From NCBI RefSeq assembly GCF_020639365.1, contig NZ_JAINUL010000001.1, positions 1,062,558 through 1,126,557 of the forward strand: a stretch of 64,000 nucleotides of DNA, given 5' to 3'. Position numbers and translations under genes: made by a program. Within the stretch, counting starts at the first letter, position 1; each line of letters starts with the position of its first letter. The stretch is from Streptomyces flavotricini (GTDB lineage Bacteria; Actinomycetota; Actinomycetes; Streptomycetales; Streptomycetaceae). The notes under the pieces were generated by a model, which made no database searches, had not been told where the DNA came from, and saw only the letters and a list, made by a program, of their open reading frames with translations. Of this stretch, positions 24,040 through 32,279 are shown one piece after another.

Positions 24040-24975
24040 TCAGGCGTGGTGCCGGGCGGTCCGCTCCTCGGGGTCCGGGTCCTCCAGCATGGAGGCGCGC
24101 AGGTGGGCGAGGATGCGGGTCAGCAGGCGCGAGACCTGCATCTGCGAGATGCCGAGCGCGGCGCCTATCTGTGCCTGGGTGAGCTCCTCGCCGAAGCGCA
24201 TCCGCAGCATCCGGCGTTCGCGCTCCGAGAGCTGCTCGAGCAGCGGCGCGAGGGTCTGGATGTCCTCGACGCGCTCCAGGGCCGGCTCCTCCTCGCCCAT
24301 GACGTCGGCGAGGGTGTGGCCGTCGGCCGAGCCGTCGGCGCGCTCCGCATGGGGGGCGTCCAGGGAGCCGGTGGTGTGGCCGTTGGCGGCCACGAGGCCC
24401 TCTATGACGTCCTCCTCCGCGAGGCCGAGGTGGCCGGCGAGGTCCGCGACGGTGGGCGAGCGGTCCAGCGTGGTGGTCAGCTGTTCCTTCGCCTTGGCGA
24501 TGTCGAGGCGCAGTTCCTGGAGACGGCGCGGAACGCGCACGGCCCAGGAGGTGTCACGGAAGTGCCGTTTGATCTCGCCTGTGATGTACGGCATGGCGAG
24601 GGTGGCGAATTCGTTCTCGCGGGCCGGCTCGAACCGGTCGATCGCCTTGATCAGGCCGATGGTGCCGACCTGGACGATGTCCTCGATGTCGCCTCCGTCA
24701 CCCCGGCCGCGGAAACGGCGGACGGCGTACTGGACGAGTGAGGAGTTCATCTCTATGAGCGCGTTGCGGACGTACTGGTGTTCCGGCGTGCCCTGGGGCA
24801 GTTCACGCAGCCGCCGGAAGAACACCCTTGACAGCTCCCGCGCGTCAGCGGGGGCCACCTCCCTGGGCTCCTCGATCCGCGGCAGGTCCGCGATCCGGGC
24901 GGCGTTGCTGCCGCGACGCGGACGGGGGACGACTGACGCGGTTTCGGAAGTGGAGGACGGGGCAAAGGCGGGCAT
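24040..24975 (-). CDS. SigB/SigF/SigG-family RNA polymerase sigma factor
   Basis: Alternative sigma factor of 311 residues. Region 2 covers VQYAVRRFRGRGDGGDIEDIVQVGTIGLIK and FEPARENEFATLAMPYITGE. Region 3 includes RDTSWAVRVPRRLQELRLDI and LDRSPTVADLAGHLGL. The region 4 HTH is LTQAQIGAALGISQMQVSRL. This is the stress/development class normally held by an anti-sigma factor, but no anti-sigma or anti-anti-sigma gene is adjacent. The ATG at 24975 follows AAGGAG; the frame upstream has no ribosome binding site. Being next to the betaine importer suggests an osmotic-stress link, which is inference from position only. Confidence 0.92.
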   Translation of the reverse strand: MPAFAPSSTSETASVVPRPRRGSNAARIADLPRIEEPREVAPADARELSRVFFRRLRELPQGTPEHQYVRNALIEMNSSLVQYAVRRFRGRGDGGDIEDIVQVGTIGLIKAIDRFEPARENEFATLAMPYITGEIKRHFRDTSWAVRVPRRLQELRLDIAKAKEQLTTTLDRSPTVADLAGHLGLAEEDVIEGLVAANGHTTGSLDAPHAERADGSADGHTLADVMGEEEPALERVEDIQTLAPLLEQLSERERRMLRMRFGEELTQAQIGAALGISQMQVSRLLTRILAHLRASMLEDPDPEERTARHHA

Positions 24976-25200
24976 GGGGTTCGCTCCTTGGGCTTGTCGG
25001 CTTGCGGCGCGGGACCTTGACTGCCGTAGATGGTGGTCTCTTTCAGCTTGTACGTCAAGAATTGCCGGAAATGAGGCCGTCCGCTTACCCGCGCGCACGC
25101 GCGCGAACGGCGGGTCGGGTTCCTCCTGTGTGCACGGCCTTGTGCGGGGGCTCGCGGCGCCCCAGTCTGAGCGCACGACTCAACGGGGGGTTCGATTCGG

Positions 25201-26850
25201 ATGCTCAAGACATGGCATGCATCACACCAATTACGTAAGTCACACGAGTTATACAGGTCACACGGATCGCGGGGATCGCAGGGATCGCACGGATCACGGC
25301 AGTTCGTACTCCGGCGGTGCGGGGCCGTCCTCGCCCTCGCCGCGGCGCTCGCCCTCGGCGCCGACACCGGGGCCTCGGCCGCGAGCCCGCCCGAGGGAGC
25401 CGTCCGGTACGCCGGAGCTCCCGGAGCCGTCGCCGGAAGCTACCTCGTGCTGTTGAACCCGGACCGGGCGGGCGCCCGTACGGCACAGGGCCGGTCCGTG
25501 GTCACGCGCTTCGGCGGCACGATCCGCCGGACCTACGACGCCGCCCTGAACGGCTACTCCGTCCGGCTGTCGGAGCGGCAGGCCCGTCGGCTCGCCGCGG
25601 ACCCCGCCGTCGCCGAGGTCGCGCAGAACCGGAAGCTACGGCTCGACTCCACCCAGCCGGACCCGCCCTCCTGGGGCGTCGACCGCATCGACCGGCGCAG
25701 GCTCCCGCTCGACGCGAGCTACGCGTATCCGGACTCGGCCGGGCAGGGCGTGACCGCGTACGTCATCGACACCGGCGTCAACATCAGCCACCAGGACTTC
25801 GGCGGGCGCGCCTCGTACGGGTACGACGCCATCGACGACGACTACGAGGCCGACGACCTGCACGGGCACGGTACGCACGTCGCCGGGACCCTCGCGGGCA
25901 CGACGTTCGGCGTCGCGAAGAAGGCGAAGGTCGTGTCCGTGCGGGTGCTCGACTGGTCGGGCGAGGGCACCACGGAGCAGGTGGTCGCCGGGATCGACTG
26001 GGTCACCCGCAACGCCGTGAAGCCCGCGGTGGCCAACATGAGCCTGGGCGGCGACCCCGACGACGTGCTGGACGCCGCCGTCCGGGGCTCCATCGCCTCC
26101 GGCATCACCTACGCGGTGGCCGCGGGCAACCAGAGCGCGGACGCCTCCACCCACTCCCCCGCCCGGGTGCCCGCGGCGCTCACCGTCGGGGCGACCAACG
26201 ACTGCGACGCGCGCGCCTCGTACTCCAACTACGGCCCGTTGGTGGACCTGTTCGCCCCGGGCGACTCGATCACCTCGGCGGTCTTCTGGGGAGACGACTG
26301 GAGCACCACCATGTCGGGCACCTCGATGGCCTCCCCGCACGTGGCGGGTGCGGCCGCGCTCTACCTCGCCGACCACCGTACGGCCACGCCCGCCCAGGTC
26401 GCGGGCGCCCTGACCGCGGCGGCCACGACGGACTCGGTGGTCGACGCCGGGCCGGGCTCGCCCGACCGGCTGCTCTACGTGGGGACACAGCCGAACCGGG
26501 TACCCGGGCCGCGCTTCGCGAACACCGCGGACTACCCGGTCGAGGACCTGGTGCCGGTCGAATCCCCGGTGACGGTCAGCGGGATCACCGGACACGCCCC
26601 CGCGCAACTGGACGTGGAACTCGACATCAGGCACCCGGATTCCGGCACCCTCCAGGTCGACGTGATCGCACCCGACGGCACGGTGTACCCCATCAAGGAC
26701 AGCTACACCGGCTGGGGCAATGCCGACCTCCGCGGGATGTTCGGGATCGACGCCTCGTCGGAGATCGCCAACGGCGTGTGGAAACTGCGGGTGTTCGACG
26801 CCTTCGCGGGCCACACCGGCCACATCGACGCATGGGCCCTGCGCTTCTGA
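25201..26850 (+). CDS. secreted subtilisin-like S8 peptidase with P domain, TTA-containing leader
   Basis: Exported serine protease of 549 residues. A ~33-residue polar leader precedes the hydrophobic signal core CGAVLALAAALALG. Next come an I9-type propeptide (SYLVLLNPDRAG, VRLSERQARRLAADPAVAEV) and the catalytic domain with Asp190 (VIDTG), His223 (HGTH) and Ser375 (GTSMASPH). Residues about 430-549 are a proprotein-convertase P domain (ITGHAPAQLDVELDIRHPDS, GVWKLRVFDAFAGHTGHIDAW). Codons 11 and 17 are TTA leucines, rare in Streptomyces, so translation should depend on the bldA tRNA. The leader is AT-rich for this genome. No other in-frame start precedes the signal core, so the ATG at 25201 is needed. 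Confidence 0.9.
   Translation: MLKTWHASHQLRKSHELYRSHGSRGSQGSHGSRQFVLRRCGAVLALAAALALGADTGASAASPPEGAVRYAGAPGAVAGSYLVLLNPDRAGARTAQGRSVVTRFGGTIRRTYDAALNGYSVRLSERQARRLAADPAVAEVAQNRKLRLDSTQPDPPSWGVDRIDRRRLPLDASYAYPDSAGQGVTAYVIDTGVNISHQDFGGRASYGYDAIDDDYEADDLHGHGTHVAGTLAGTTFGVAKKAKVVSVRVLDWSGEGTTEQVVAGIDWVTRNAVKPAVANMSLGGDPDDVLDAAVRGSIASGITYAVAAGNQSADASTHSPARVPAALTVGATNDCDARASYSNYGPLVDLFAPGDSITSAVFWGDDWSTTMSGTSMASPHVAGAAALYLADHRTATPAQVAGALTAAATTDSVVDAGPGSPDRLLYVGTQPNRVPGPRFANTADYPVEDLVPVESPVTVSGITGHAPAQLDVELDIRHPDSGTLQVDVIAPDGTVYPIKDSYTGWGNADLRGMFGIDASSEIANGVWKLRVFDAFAGHTGHIDAWALRF
25264..25299 (+). repeat. 9-bp tandem repeat inside the protease leader
   Basis: Four units at 25264, 25273, 25282 and 25291 share GGATCGC (last GGATCAC) with a 9-bp period. 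They encode repeating Gly-Ser pairs (GSRGSQGSHGS). Gain or loss of a unit would keep the frame. Confidence 0.8.
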
Positions 26851-26879
26851 CGGCCGGCGAGCGCGGAAGGCCCGGGGCC

Positions 26880-26919
26880 GTCCTCCGGATCAGGGCGGCC
26901 CCACCGTGATCCGGAGGAC
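26880..26919. terminator. bidirectional terminator between protease and siderophore gene
   Basis: GTCCTCCGGATCA (26880-26892) and TGATCCGGAGGAC (26907-26919) pair perfectly over 13 bp around a 14-base loop. The element lies between the converging S8 and NIS synthetase genes, 5 bp from the latter's stop. Confidence 0.8.
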
Positions 26920-26924
26920 ACCGC

Positions 26925-28490
26925 CTACCCGTTCAGGGGGTTGGGGAGGGGGATGTAGCGGGCGGCGGCGCCGTCGGCGCGGGTCCAGCGGAGCAGCAGA
27001 TTCGTTTTGGCCGGCAGGGACGGGGCCGAGAGGAGCTCCGCGATCTCGGGCAGGCCGTGCTCCGCGTCGTAGCGCAGGAACTCCTCGCGCACCGCCGGCC
27101 ACAGCGCGGCGGCCGTGCCGGGGTGCGCCTCGGCGATGGCCCCCGCCACCTCCGTGAGGTGGTTGACCACCAGGCAGTAGACCAGCCGCTGCCAGGCGGC
27201 CGCGCGCTCCGTCTCCGGCAGCAGCTTCACCCCCTCCGCGTCCCGGAACAGGGCCTGTACCGGGACGCCACGCGCGTCGACCGCCACGAGGCTGTTCTGC
27301 AGGTGCGCCTCCAGTACGACGCCGTGCCGGGCGAACAGGTCCAGTACGGGCGGCACGACGTGGCGCAGGTACGCCCGCCACCAGCCGGCCGGATCGGCCG
27401 TCGCGGCGAGCGGGCTGCCGGTGAATCCCTCCGCGAGCGCGGCGGACGCGAGGGGCGTGGCCCCCGGCTCCAGCTGCGCGTGCAGCCCGTCGCGGACCAG
27501 GACGGCGAGTTCCTCGAAGGCGAAGGAGGCGGTCCGGTAGCCGCGGTCGGCGAGCCAGACCGCGTTCGACCCGCAGCGCCGCAGCTCGGCGAATCCGGCC
27601 TCGACCGCGACGTCCGTACGGCGGAGTTTCAGCAGGTCGTGCCGCCACAGCCGGCGCACGTCGTTGGTGATCCGGACGTCCAGGCTGAATTTGACGAACA
27701 GGTCCGCCTCACCCGGCACGTACAGCGTGCGCACCGAGGCCGTCGGCCAGACCGGGCGGCGGCCCGGGCCGAGGCGCAGCAGCCGCCCGTCGGCGAAGGC
27801 CGTGCGTACGGCCGCCGAGCCGCCGACGAGGTCCAGCTGCCAGGGATGCGCGGGCAGCAGCCGGTATCCGGCCGGCGGGCGCGGCCCGTCGAGCAGCCCG
27901 GCCAGCGCGTCGATCGCGTCGGCGGCGCGCGGCCCGCCGTCCTCTGCCACCTCGTCCTCGCGCAGCCCGAGGAAGACCAGCGGGTGGCGGGCGTACGCCT
28001 CCGGCGCGTAGGGCAGCCAGCTCGCGACGGGCGCGCCGCCGCGCGCCTTGGGGGCGGGGTGGTACGGGTGTCCCATGACCAGGGACTGCTCGGAGCGGAC
28101 GTACGGGTCCCGCGGGGGCTCGGCGGCCGCGCGGGCGGCCAGCAGCGCGGCGACGGCCTCACGGCTGTCGGCGATCTCGACCGGGAGCTCGTCGTTCGGG
28201 ACGCCCGTGTACCGGTGCAGTTCGTCGGCGGTCAGCTTGACCAGCTCGGTATGGCTGAGCGGACGCCAGCCGTCCGCCGTGCGCAGCTCGGGGCGCAGCG
28301 GCCGGCGCCCGCCCGTCACGCGCAGGAGCCGGCCGCTGCCGCGCAGCCGGTGGACCGTCCGGCCCTCGTCCGGCGTGGCGGCGGACCCCTCGGCGGGATC
28401 GGCGGCTTCCCGCAGCAGACAGTTCAGCAAGGGGGTGGCGGCATACGCGTCGGCTGCGGCGTTGAGGTCCACGGATTCCATTCGGTCCAT
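26925..28490 (-). CDS. IucA/IucC-family NIS siderophore synthetase
   Basis: Cytoplasmic ATP-dependent condensing enzyme of 521 residues that joins a carboxylate such as citrate or a diacid to an amine or hydroxylamine. Family landmarks: GHPYHPAPKARGG (ATP site), LPAHPWQLDLV, VKFSLDVRITNDVRRLW, VVLEAHLQNSLVAVD and the C-terminal FhuF-like part PSLPAKTNLLLRWT with Arg/Asn-rich end. The length is slightly short (580-600 is common). Substrate type A, B or C cannot be told by eye. Divergent from a second synthetase with a shared 131-bp regulatory region. Both products are probably required for one NRPS-independent siderophore. Confidence 0.9.
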   Translation of the reverse strand: MDRMESVDLNAAADAYAATPLLNCLLREAADPAEGSAATPDEGRTVHRLRGSGRLLRVTGGRRPLRPELRTADGWRPLSHTELVKLTADELHRYTGVPNDELPVEIADSREAVAALLAARAAAEPPRDPYVRSEQSLVMGHPYHPAPKARGGAPVASWLPYAPEAYARHPLVFLGLREDEVAEDGGPRAADAIDALAGLLDGPRPPAGYRLLPAHPWQLDLVGGSAAVRTAFADGRLLRLGPGRRPVWPTASVRTLYVPGEADLFVKFSLDVRITNDVRRLWRHDLLKLRRTDVAVEAGFAELRRCGSNAVWLADRGYRTASFAFEELAVLVRDGLHAQLEPGATPLASAALAEGFTGSPLAATADPAGWWRAYLRHVVPPVLDLFARHGVVLEAHLQNSLVAVDARGVPVQALFRDAEGVKLLPETERAAAWQRLVYCLVVNHLTEVAGAIAEAHPGTAAALWPAVREEFLRYDAEHGLPEIAELLSAPSLPAKTNLLLRWTRADGAAARYIPLPNPLNG

Positions 28491-28546
28491 CCCAAGTGCC
28501 GGGGTCGCGGGGCGTACCTCCGGCCGTGATCTTCAGTATCCGCGAT

Positions 28547-28598
28547 GATGACGTGATCATCACGTCATCCGTGAGACACCCGTGAGAGTCCCGTGAGA
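28547..28598. promoter_or_regulatory. composite operator: 23-bp palindrome plus three phased direct repeats
   Basis: GATGACGTGAT and ATCACGTCATC are perfect 11-bp arms around one C (28547-28569). Directly adjoining are three copies of CCGTGAGA starting at 28569, 28580 and 28591, an 11-bp period. The element lies between the divergent siderophore synthetase genes. It does not resemble the DmdR/IdeR iron box (TTAGGTTAGGCTAACCTAA), so another regulator may be involved. Confidence 0.75.
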
Positions 28599-28621
28599 GG
28601 AACAGGGCCCTGCACCCCAGC

Positions 28622-30172
28622 ATGAACCTCCCCGCCTCCCCGGCCGAAGAGGCCGTGTCCGCCGAACTGGCCGAGGTGCGCCCCGCCCTCGGTTCCGCTT
28701 ACGGCTCCGCGCTCGGCGGCGCCCGGGCCGCCGTGCTGACCCGGCTGTGGCGGGCGCTGGCCTTCGAGCCGCTCCCGTGGGTGGAGCGCCGCGAGCACGG
28801 GCCCGGCGGCCTGACGGTCCGGCTGCCCGGGGGCGGCCGGCTGGAGGGCCCACCGCCGGACCCGTACGCGACCGACCCGTACGTCGGCGAGGTACTGCTC
28901 GACGGCGTCCCGTACCGGCAGGCCGGGCGGCTCATGACGGCGCTGGGCGTGCCGCACGGGGACGCCTTCGCCGCCGAGCTGGACGACAGTACGGCCTCGC
29001 TCGCGCTGTCCCGGGCGGGGCGGCCGGCCGCGCCCGAGCCGGCCCCGCAGGCCGCCTGGGAATGGGAGCAGCGGGTGGTCGACGGCCATCCGTACCACCC
29101 CAACTGCCGCTCCCGGCCGGGGTTCTCGGTGGCCGAGCAGCTGGCGTACGCGCCGGAGCACGGGCCGCTGGTAGAGCTCGGACTGGTTGCCGTACGGGCC
29201 GAGGAGTGCCTGGTCACGGGCGCCTGGCCGGCCGGGCTGCGCGACGGTGGCCGACTCCTGCTGCCGGTCCACCCCTGGCAGGCGGAACACGTCCTGAAAC
29301 AGACGGGCCGGGGGGCGGCCGGGGCGCTGCGCCCCGGATTCGCGGCGCATCCCCTGATGGCGCTGCGCACCCTCGCCCCGGCGGCGGGCGGCGCGCACGT
29401 CAAGACGGCGCTGAGCACCCGGCTGACCTCCTCCGTACGCGACATCTCGGAGTACTCCATCGAGACGGCCGCCGCGGTCTCCGCCTTCGCACAGGCCCTG
29501 TCGGAGCGGCTCGACGGGCAGCTGCACGTCACCCGGACCCTGGGCGCCGCGACCGCGCACAGCCCGGACCTCGCGGCGGTGCTGCGCGAGCCGCCCGAGG
29601 TCTACGCGGACGCGGCGGCGGGCGAGCGGGTCGTGCCGGTGGCGGCGCTGGGCGGGGCGGCGTTCGCCCGTTCGGCGTCGTGGCGGGCCGAGTTCGCCCG
29701 GCTCGCGCTCTCGGTGTGCCTGCGGGTCCTGGACCTGGGGGTGGCGCTGGAGGCCCACGGCCAGAACCTGCTCGTCGTGCTGTCCGCGACGGGGGCCCCG
29801 CTGCGGCTGGTCTACCGCGACCTCGCCGACATCCGGATCAGCCCGGAGCGGCTCGCGCGGCACGGCCTGCCGGTGCCGCCGCTCTCGGGGCGACTGGTCT
29901 CCGACGACGTGACCCTGCTGCGGCGCAAGCTGTTCGGTTCCCTGCTGACCGGAACCCTGGGGGCCACGGCGGGCTCCGCGGCGGCCTTCGGCGAGATGCT
30001 GGCGCAAGCCGCCGCGCTCCCGGCCACCGCGGACACCGAGGCCCTGCTGACGGCGCCACTGCCGACCAAAGCCCTGACGCTGATGCGGCTGAGCCCCGGG
30101 ATCCCGGGCGATCGGTGGACGGAGCTGGACAATCCGGTGGCCGGGGCCGACGGGCGGGGGCGGGCCGGATAG
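28622..30172 (+). CDS. second IucA/IucC-family NIS siderophore synthetase
   Basis: A 516-residue NIS synthetase paralog. It shares DGHPYHPNCRSRPG, LLLPVHPWQAEHVL, AHVKTALSTRLTSSVRDIS, ALEAHGQNLLVVLSATGAPL and RLVYRDLADIRISPERL. The last motif holds acidic and basic residues typical of the active site. The C-terminal FhuF-like part ends LPTKALTLMRLSPG. The two synthetases differ strongly, suggesting successive condensations rather than duplication. Twelve bases after its stop a methyltransferase gene starts. No decarboxylase, monooxygenase or siderophore transporter gene lies nearby, so the building blocks or export genes must be elsewhere. Confidence 0.9.
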   Translation: MNLPASPAEEAVSAELAEVRPALGSAYGSALGGARAAVLTRLWRALAFEPLPWVERREHGPGGLTVRLPGGGRLEGPPPDPYATDPYVGEVLLDGVPYRQAGRLMTALGVPHGDAFAAELDDSTASLALSRAGRPAAPEPAPQAAWEWEQRVVDGHPYHPNCRSRPGFSVAEQLAYAPEHGPLVELGLVAVRAEECLVTGAWPAGLRDGGRLLLPVHPWQAEHVLKQTGRGAAGALRPGFAAHPLMALRTLAPAAGGAHVKTALSTRLTSSVRDISEYSIETAAAVSAFAQALSERLDGQLHVTRTLGAATAHSPDLAAVLREPPEVYADAAAGERVVPVAALGGAAFARSASWRAEFARLALSVCLRVLDLGVALEAHGQNLLVVLSATGAPLRLVYRDLADIRISPERLARHGLPVPPLSGRLVSDDVTLLRRKLFGSLLTGTLGATAGSAAAFGEMLAQAAALPATADTEALLTAPLPTKALTLMRLSPGIPGDRWTELDNPVAGADGRGRAG

Positions 30173-30183
30173 TGTCACAGGGC

Positions 30184-30840
30184 ATGAACGGGACCTCGGA
30201 CCTGAACTCCGTACGGGCGTCGTACGACGCCGTCGCCGTCGACTACGCCCGGCTCCTCGGCGCCGAGTTGGCGGACAAGCCGCTGGACCGCGCCATGCTG
30301 GCGGCTTTCGCCGAGTGCGTGCGCGGCGAGGCGCGCGGCGCGGCCCGGGCGGTCGCGGACCTGGGCTGCGGTCCGGGTCGCGTGACGGCCCATCTGGACG
30401 GGCTCGGCGTACGGGCCTTCGGCATCGACCTCTCCCCGGCGATGGTCGCGGTGGCCCGGCGGACGTATCCGGGGCTGCGCTTCGAGGTGGGCTCGATGGC
30501 GGCGCTGGACGTGGCCGACGGGGTACTCGGCGGGGTCCTGGCCTGGTATTCGACGGTGCACACCCCGCCGGGTGAACTGCCCTCGCTGTTCGAGGAGTTC
30601 GCTCGCGTGCTCGCGCCGGGCGGCCACCTGCTGATCGCGTTCAAGGCGGGCGACGAGAGGCTCCGGCTGGAGCAGGCGTACGGGCACCCCGTCGAGCTGG
30701 ACGTGTACCGGACCCCACCGGAGCTGATCTCCGGCCTGCTCGCCGGGGCGGGCCTGGAGGAGGTGGCCCGCCTGGTGCGACAGCCGGCGGGCCAGGAGAA
30801 ATCCCCGCAGGCCTTCCTCCTGGCCCGCAAGCAGGTCTAG
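30184..30840 (+). CDS. class I SAM-dependent methyltransferase
   Basis: Soluble enzyme of 218 residues with a Rossmann-like methyltransferase fold. SAM-binding motif I is VADLGCGPGRVTAHL, the acidic ribose-binding end is FGIDLSPAMVAVARR, and the post-I motif is VLGGVLAWYSTVH. YDAVAVDYARLLG at the N-terminus is typical of type 11/25 methyltransferases. The gene starts 12 bp after the second NIS synthetase, probably in one transcript. Methylation of the siderophore or an intermediate is possible. The same domain is common near unrelated genes, so the pathway link is inference. Confidence 0.88.
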   Translation: MNGTSDLNSVRASYDAVAVDYARLLGAELADKPLDRAMLAAFAECVRGEARGAARAVADLGCGPGRVTAHLDGLGVRAFGIDLSPAMVAVARRTYPGLRFEVGSMAALDVADGVLGGVLAWYSTVHTPPGELPSLFEEFARVLAPGGHLLIAFKAGDERLRLEQAYGHPVELDVYRTPPELISGLLAGAGLEEVARLVRQPAGQEKSPQAFLLARKQV

Positions 30841-30850
30841 GGGGTGCCCG

Positions 30851-32020
30851 CTAAGGGGTGCCGACGGCGCCCTCCAGCACCTCCAGCCGCTGCTGCGTCA
30901 GCCGCAGCAGGCGGGGTTCGAGGCTCGGCAGGGCCCGCAGCAGGCGGACGAGTTCGGGGCCGGAATCCCGGGCCGCCGCCTGGTCCTTGAGCTGGGTCCA
31001 GCAGTACAGGGCGCCCGCCGCGGCAGCCAGGACCTCGGGGGCGTCCGGCGACTGTTGCTCCAGACGGGTGTGTCCCGCGTTGATCCAGAGCTGGGTCGCC
31101 GAGCGGTAGTTCCCGGCCATCCGGGCGAGGTCGGCCCTGATCTCGGCCCAGTGGGTGGCCTCGGGCGAGGTGTACCCGTGGGTCTGCAGCACGTGCTGCT
31201 CCCAGGCCTGGGCGAGGGTGGCGGCCTCCTGGTGCCGGCCGCCGGAGGCGAGGGCGTGGATGTGCGGCCGCGGGTCGGGGGTCTGTCCCTGTGGCGCCTG
31301 AGGTGCCGGAGGTGCTTGTGGTGCTTGTGGTGCGGCGGTGGCGCCGAGTTCGCGCGTGGCGGGCAGGACGAGCGTGCCCGGCGGCAGGGCGGCGGCTCCG
31401 ACGGCGAAGGCGTGCAGTTGGAGGTTGGCGGGGCGGGTGGGGCTGCGGCGCAGCTGGTCGATCCAGTGCCGGGTGTACGCGCTGACCTGGTGCGGCCCAC
31501 CGGCGAAGGCGGGCGGGACGACCACCCCGTAGACCTCGGCGGAGGGTGAGGCGGGCAGGCTCCCGTACTCCTGGAGCACCGGCCAGGCGGATTTGTCGGC
31601 GACGAGGTCGAGCACCACGGTGGTCGGGCCGGCGGGACGGGCCGCGAGCTCGGTCCCGAGCCAGTCCCACGGCAGGGCGGTGTAGCGGACGGTGGAAGCC
31701 GTGGTCCCCGCCAGCGCGAGGTGCAGGCCGTGCCCGCGGCGGTCGAGCGTGAGCCGGCCGGAGAGGTAGACGAGCAGCGGCCCCGGGGTGGCCGCGGCTG
31801 CGCGCAGCCGCATCAGCACGGTATTGGGGTCCCGGGCGCCGTCGAGGTACGTGGTGTCGCTGGGGACCTGGCTGTTCAGCACCGCGGAGGCGGGCAGCAC
31901 TCCGAGCGCGGCCAGATTCGCACTGGGCGCGACCTGAACGGCCCGCCTCCGTACGGCGGCGTCGCCCGCTATGAGAAGAACATGCCCCCGCTGCTGCCTG
32001 CCGGCTCCGTCGATCTGCAT
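30851..32020 (-). CDS. conserved streptomycete protein of unknown function
   Basis: Soluble 389-residue protein. The N-terminal ~200 residues (HVLLIAGDAAVRRRAVQVAP, TPGPLLVYLSGRLTLDRRGH, TTVVLDLVADKSAWPVLQEY) have an alternating alpha/beta pattern faintly like a caspase-fold (CHAT) domain, but no His-Cys dyad is obvious. A Pro/Gln/Ala repeat linker (about 230-250, built from 9-bp repeats) leads to a helical TPR-like C-terminus (AATLAQAWEQHVLQ, YRSATQLWINAGHTRLEQ). I recall similar proteins in many streptomycetes without assigned role. No good ribosome binding site precedes the ATG at 32020. It converges on the methyltransferase gene with a 10-bp gap. Confidence 0.65.
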   Translation of the reverse strand: MQIDGAGRQQRGHVLLIAGDAAVRRRAVQVAPSANLAALGVLPASAVLNSQVPSDTTYLDGARDPNTVLMRLRAAAATPGPLLVYLSGRLTLDRRGHGLHLALAGTTASTVRYTALPWDWLGTELAARPAGPTTVVLDLVADKSAWPVLQEYGSLPASPSAEVYGVVVPPAFAGGPHQVSAYTRHWIDQLRRSPTRPANLQLHAFAVGAAALPPGTLVLPATRELGATAAPQAPQAPPAPQAPQGQTPDPRPHIHALASGGRHQEAATLAQAWEQHVLQTHGYTSPEATHWAEIRADLARMAGNYRSATQLWINAGHTRLEQQSPDAPEVLAAAAGALYCWTQLKDQAAARDSGPELVRLLRALPSLEPRLLRLTQQRLEVLEGAVGTP

Positions 32021-32211
32021 GGGCAGACCGTACTCACCTCACGCCCCGGTCGCAGCCCAGGGGTTCGAACCGTACCCGTACGCCCCCTCCCCACCCTCCT
32101 GATCGGGCGCTCCTCCACCCGCTCCTTGGCCATCGACGGAAGCCCCGCGCTCCTCGAGAGTCGGACGACCGGGGTGGGGAACGTGGAACGGCAGCAGTAC
32201 GTGGGCCGTTC

Positions 32212-32232
32212 GGGGGGCAGCGCAGGCCCCCC
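32212..32232. repeat. short GC hairpin in a divergent leader
   Basis: GGGGGGC and GCCCCCC flank the 7-base loop AGCGCAG, about 48 bp before the flavoprotein gene. It could form a hairpin in that transcript's leader; chance is not excluded at this base composition. The rest of the 260-bp gap shows nothing clear. Confidence 0.3.
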
Positions 32233-32279
32233 GGGCCCGCCTTCGCCGCGATCAGGCCGGACGATGGCAGGAAGGAGGG

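Noticed and set aside
32062..32071. GGTTCGAACC resembling a tRNA T-loop
   Set aside because: No T-stem pairing beyond the palindrome, and no anticodon or acceptor stems upstream; a chance palindrome.
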